Positions 61,267 to 64,000 of a stretch of 64,000 bases of DNA are shown here, piece by piece. Every line of letters begins with the position of its first letter. The stretch's first letter is position 1. The position numbers and the translations under genes were made by a program. Source of the stretch: Cytobacillus oceanisediminis (GTDB lineage: Bacteria > Bacillota > Bacilli > Bacillales > Cytobacillaceae); NCBI RefSeq assembly GCF_022811925.1, contig NZ_CP065511.1:1977501-2041500 (forward strand). The letters run 5' to 3'. A model generated the notes under the pieces. It searched no databases, was not told the DNA's origin, and worked only from the letters and a program-made list of their open reading frames with translations.

Positions 61267-62826
61267 GTGGAAAACCGCAATCAATATCTTAGACTTTTAA
61301 AACCGGTAAAAAGACAGCTCCTATTTCAGCTGATCGTTAAGGAATTCCAGGTGTTCCTTTTATCAGCTGCTGTCTTGGCCATTTTTCTTATGGTGGCAGC
61401 AAGATTTTTTGTTATCCCATTTCTGCAAAACTATCTTCTGCTGATTTTATTTCTGTCTGCTCTTTATGCAGCTTTTCGAACTTGGAAGAAGCGCCCTGAC
61501 ATGATACAGGCTGCATCATTGTATAACACGTTTGTAGCGGAAGACAGGGTCATTACAGCCCATTCTTTCCTTCACGATGATGGCATTCTGGCAAGATTGC
61601 AGCTGGCAGATGCAGTAAAGCATATGAAAAAGGTGCACCATCAGGTTTTAAGCAGGAAGAAACCTTTCATTCTTCCCAAACCTATTCTAATGTTTTTGTC
61701 TTTTCTTGGTTTGGCAGTGCTCTTATACATGATTCCGGGCGAGAAAATGGAATTGGCGCTAAAACAGGAGAAGGAAATCAAGATAGTTGAAGAAGCTAAA
61801 GAGAAACTTGAGAAAAAAGCTGAGAAAGAAAAGAATCTTGAAGTGAAAAAAGTATTAGAAGAAGCAAAAGAAAAGATTGCAGAAAAAAAGTCAGCTGAGG
61901 AAGCATTGAAAGAATTAAAGAAGCTAACAAAAAGCTTAGAGTTAAAGGCAATGAAAGAAAAAGAAAAATCAATAGCCCTGGAAAATATGAAAAATAATCT
62001 TGATAAGAGCGGGTTAGAACAATTAAGCCGAATGCTGAAAGAAAAAGATCTGGCTTCCTTTAGGGAAGAGTTGTCAAAGCTTGATAAGCAGAGGACGGAA
62101 CTTGATGAGGATCAAAGAAATGCCTTGAAAGAGCTTACTGGCAGTGAAGCACAGTTGTCTGAAGAAGAGCTGTCAAGTCTCCTGGATCAGCTCGAAAAGG
62201 CATTGCAATCAGAAGAGCTTTTTAAACAGCTGGCTGCAGCACAAGATGCTTTGCAGCGGTCAGGGGTTTCTTTACAGCAGCAAATGGCTTCGAATGGAAT
62301 GACGCCGGGACAGCTCGCGTTTGCGCCGCCTGGCCAGCCCGGCAGTTCAGAAAACGCTTCCAATACGCCTCAGCAGGGGCAGCAGAATAATTCAAATCAG
62401 CAAAATAATCAAAATCAAGCTGGCAATAGCTCAAACAGTGGCAATGGCAGCGGATCGGGTTCAGGAAGCGGCTCAGGAAATGGTTCGGGATCTGGTACTG
62501 GGGCTGGCTCAGGGAATGGGTCAGGCAGCGGTCTTGGAGGAGGTGCCGGGCTCGGACAGGGATCCAGGGATCTGCTCACCATTCCATCTGGCATGGAAGG
62601 GAAGACGAATATTGAAAATGACAATGGCAGCCTTGGACAGGGGAGTCCAGGACAGCAGCTTGAAAGGGAAGGTCCTGTCTTAAAAGGAAATATCAGACCT
62701 TACAGTGAAGTTTTCGGGAACTATGAAAAGTCGTACAGACAGAGTACAGACCGGTATAAACTTCCGGCTGATTTAGAGGAAATCGTTAAAAATTATTTTA
62801 CAAGTATAGATCCTGACAAGGAGTGA
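61267..62826 (+). CDS. Membrane coiled-coil protein with Gly/Ser-rich linker (DUF4175-like)
   Basis: A protein of 519 residues with three membrane helices (about 27-48, 52-70 and 139-158), a highly charged Lys/Glu coiled coil (about 160-330), a Gln/Asn-rich stretch, a Gly/Ser repeat (about 392-428), and a C-terminal segment ending LEEIVKNYFTSIDPDKE. Helical coil, low-complexity region and a C-terminal Y..L...VK.YF..I.P motif recall DUF4175-type proteins found beside MoxR and DUF58 genes; this is by memory and uncertain. The start GTG 61267 is 9 bases after AAGGGA; ATG 61258 is too close to it and TTG 61234 sits in the hairpin. Confidence 0.6.
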   Translation: MENRNQYLRLLKPVKRQLLFQLIVKEFQVFLLSAAVLAIFLMVAARFFVIPFLQNYLLLILFLSALYAAFRTWKKRPDMIQAASLYNTFVAEDRVITAHSFLHDDGILARLQLADAVKHMKKVHHQVLSRKKPFILPKPILMFLSFLGLAVLLYMIPGEKMELALKQEKEIKIVEEAKEKLEKKAEKEKNLEVKKVLEEAKEKIAEKKSAEEALKELKKLTKSLELKAMKEKEKSIALENMKNNLDKSGLEQLSRMLKEKDLASFREELSKLDKQRTELDEDQRNALKELTGSEAQLSEEELSSLLDQLEKALQSEELFKQLAAAQDALQRSGVSLQQQMASNGMTPGQLAFAPPGQPGSSENASNTPQQGQQNNSNQQNNQNQAGNSSNSGNGSGSGSGSGSGNGSGSGTGAGSGNGSGSGLGGGAGLGQGSRDLLTIPSGMEGKTNIENDNGSLGQGSPGQQLEREGPVLKGNIRPYSEVFGNYEKSYRQSTDRYKLPADLEEIVKNYFTSIDPDKE

Positions 62827-62831
62827 CTTCA

Positions 62832-63836
62832 ATGTCCGCAACACAGGAAAAAGAACAGCAATTCGCACAAGCAGCAGATATTATTGCAAGAGTGAAAGAT
62901 GAAATTCAATCATTCATAGTCGGCCAGGAAGAAGTAGTCGAACATGTATTATGGAGCATATTCTCAGGAGGGCATGTTTTGCTCGAAGGTTTGCCTGGGC
63001 TGGGTAAAACCATGCTGATTAAAACCATTGCAGAAGTGCTGGATCTCAAATTTTCGCGCATTCAATTCACCCCTGATATTATGCCATCCGATATAACCGG
63101 AACCATGCTGCTGCAGCCTGATGAAGCAGGCTGGCAAACATTCAGTTTTCATAAGGGGCCCATATTCGCAAACATCATCCTTGCAGATGAAATTAACAGG
63201 GCAACACCAAAAACACAAAGTGCCCTGCTCGAGGCAATGGGAGAAAAAACCGTCACTATAATGGGCGAAACCAAAAAGATGGAAAAGCCATTTTTTGTAC
63301 TCGCAACTCAAAATCCGATTGATATGGAAGGGACTTACCCCCTGCCGGAAGCACAAACGGACCGGTTTTTATGCAAGGTGAATGTTGCCTATCCGACAAA
63401 AGAAGAATTAAAAGAAATTGCCCGGAGGACTACGGGGACGCAAAAAACTCATTTAAATAAAGCCGCCGGATTGAAGGATGTCATGGCTCTTCAGGAGCTT
63501 TCGAGAGAAATTCTCCTATCAGATGAAATCCTGGATTATGCTGTTTGGATGATCACTTCCACGCACCCGGATTCAGAGGGTGCACCAGAAACAGTGAAAA
63601 AGCACGTCCAATATGGCAGCGGTCCACGCGGCCTTCAGAGTCTGATATGTATGGCAAAAGCAAGAGCCATGTGCTCCGGTCGATTCCATGTATCAATAGG
63701 AGACATTAAAAACGTTGCCTATCCGGTTTTGAGGCATCGTCTTATTTTGAACTTTGAGGGAGAAGCAGCGGGTATTTCAGCGGATTCGATTATTGAAGCT
63801 TTGTTAAACGAAGCTTCCTGGGGAGCTAAGAGCTGA
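62832..63836 (+). CDS. MoxR-family AAA+ ATPase
   Basis: A 334-residue AAA+ protein of the MoxR subgroup. Walker A is GLPGLGKTM (about residue 52-60), Walker B ILADEINRATPKTQSALLEAM (in parts; about 116-135), sensor 1 VLATQNPIDMEGTYPLPEAQ and the Arg finger region DRFLCKV follow; a C-terminal lid domain completes it. MoxR proteins remodel or mature metal- or VWA-domain partners, here probably the DUF58 protein encoded next. AAGGAGTGA precedes ATG 62832; a GTG at 62823 lies within this ribosome site. Confidence 0.93.
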   Translation: MSATQEKEQQFAQAADIIARVKDEIQSFIVGQEEVVEHVLWSIFSGGHVLLEGLPGLGKTMLIKTIAEVLDLKFSRIQFTPDIMPSDITGTMLLQPDEAGWQTFSFHKGPIFANIILADEINRATPKTQSALLEAMGEKTVTIMGETKKMEKPFFVLATQNPIDMEGTYPLPEAQTDRFLCKVNVAYPTKEELKEIARRTTGTQKTHLNKAAGLKDVMALQELSREILLSDEILDYAVWMITSTHPDSEGAPETVKKHVQYGSGPRGLQSLICMAKARAMCSGRFHVSIGDIKNVAYPVLRHRLILNFEGEAAGISADSIIEALLNEASWGAKS

Positions 63837-64000
63837 TGAACAGCCATCATGCTCTTCTTGCAAAGCTTCAAAAACGAAAGATTGCTGCAAAGACAAGGAA
63901 AAGAGGATTTCATTCAGGGTCCAGGCAATCCCATAAATTCGGATCTTCCATGGAATTCTCTGATTTCAGGGCCTATCAGCCTGGTGACGATATTAGACAA
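63836..64000 (+). CDS. DUF58 domain protein (5' part)
   Basis: The first 55 codons of a gene that leaves the window. The segment SMEFSDFRAYQPGDDIRQ is the signature of DUF58 proteins (EFxDxRxYxPGDDxRxIDW), which carry a degenerate von Willebrand A domain and nearly always sit next to a MoxR gene. The ATG overlaps the moxR stop (TGATG), showing tight coupling. No N-terminal membrane helices are present, so it starts directly with the cytoplasmic part. Confidence 0.85.
   Translation, partial: MNSHHALLAKLQKRKIAAKTRKRGFHSGSRQSHKFGSSMEFSDFRAYQPGDDIRQ

Overview
The window is a chromosomal segment of a low-to-mid GC, endospore-forming Bacillaceae bacterium. Evidence is the sporulation genes (sigG, spoVM, ylyA), the Bacillus-type pyr operon with three PyrR attenuators, a T-box in front of ileS, the FapR/plsX/fabD/fabG lipid operon, and gene order that follows the Bacillus subtilis sigG-to-ftsY backbone almost gene for gene. 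The intergenic repeat family and protein sequences suggest a Cytobacillus/Mesobacillus-like genus; this is an impression from memory, not a search result.

Layout. (1) 1-4.6 kb: 3' end of sigG, ylmC, then ylmD-ylmE-sepF-ylmG-ylmH and divIVA, the cell-division part of the dcw neighbourhood. (2) 4.6-9.8 kb: T-box, ileS, ylyA, lspA and a RluD-type pseudouridine synthase. (3) 9.8-21.8 kb: complete pyrimidine operon pyrR-pyrP-pyrB-pyrC-pyrAA-pyrAB-pyrK-pyrD-pyrF-pyrE, with attenuators before pyrR, pyrP and pyrB, closed by a symmetric terminator. (4) 21.8-42.1 kb: convergent rqcH, then a calcium P-type ATPase, yloC-remA-gmk-rpoZ, coaBC-priA, def-fmt-rsmB-rlmN-prpC-prkC-rsgA-rpe, thiN and the 26-residue spoVM. 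(5) 42.2-56.8 kb: rpmB (minus), the asp23-like yloU with fakA, recG, fapR-plsX-fabD-fabG-acpP, rnc-smc-ftsY. (6) 57.0-64.0 kb: a six-gene block not found at this place in B. subtilis: a large secreted/membrane protein, an ABC ATPase and ABC-2 permease, a membrane coiled-coil protein with a Gly/Ser-rich stretch, a MoxR AAA+ ATPase and the start of a DUF58 protein that runs off the window.

Differences from the B. subtilis backbone are few but clear: no ylmA between sigG and ylmC, no cysH operon between pyrE and rqcH, no sdaAB/sdaAA between fakA and recG, and the MoxR/DUF58/ABC block directly after ftsY. The block has its own likely promoter overlapping an 18-bp perfect palindrome, so it may be separately regulated; it is the most interesting uncharacterised system here. 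A structured intergenic repeat occurs in two near-identical copies (about 10.7 and 41.1 kb), with a remnant at 23.7 kb and a distinct element sharing its 3' end at 32.7 kb. Most other genes are ordinary housekeeping genes, tightly packed with many ATGA-type overlaps.
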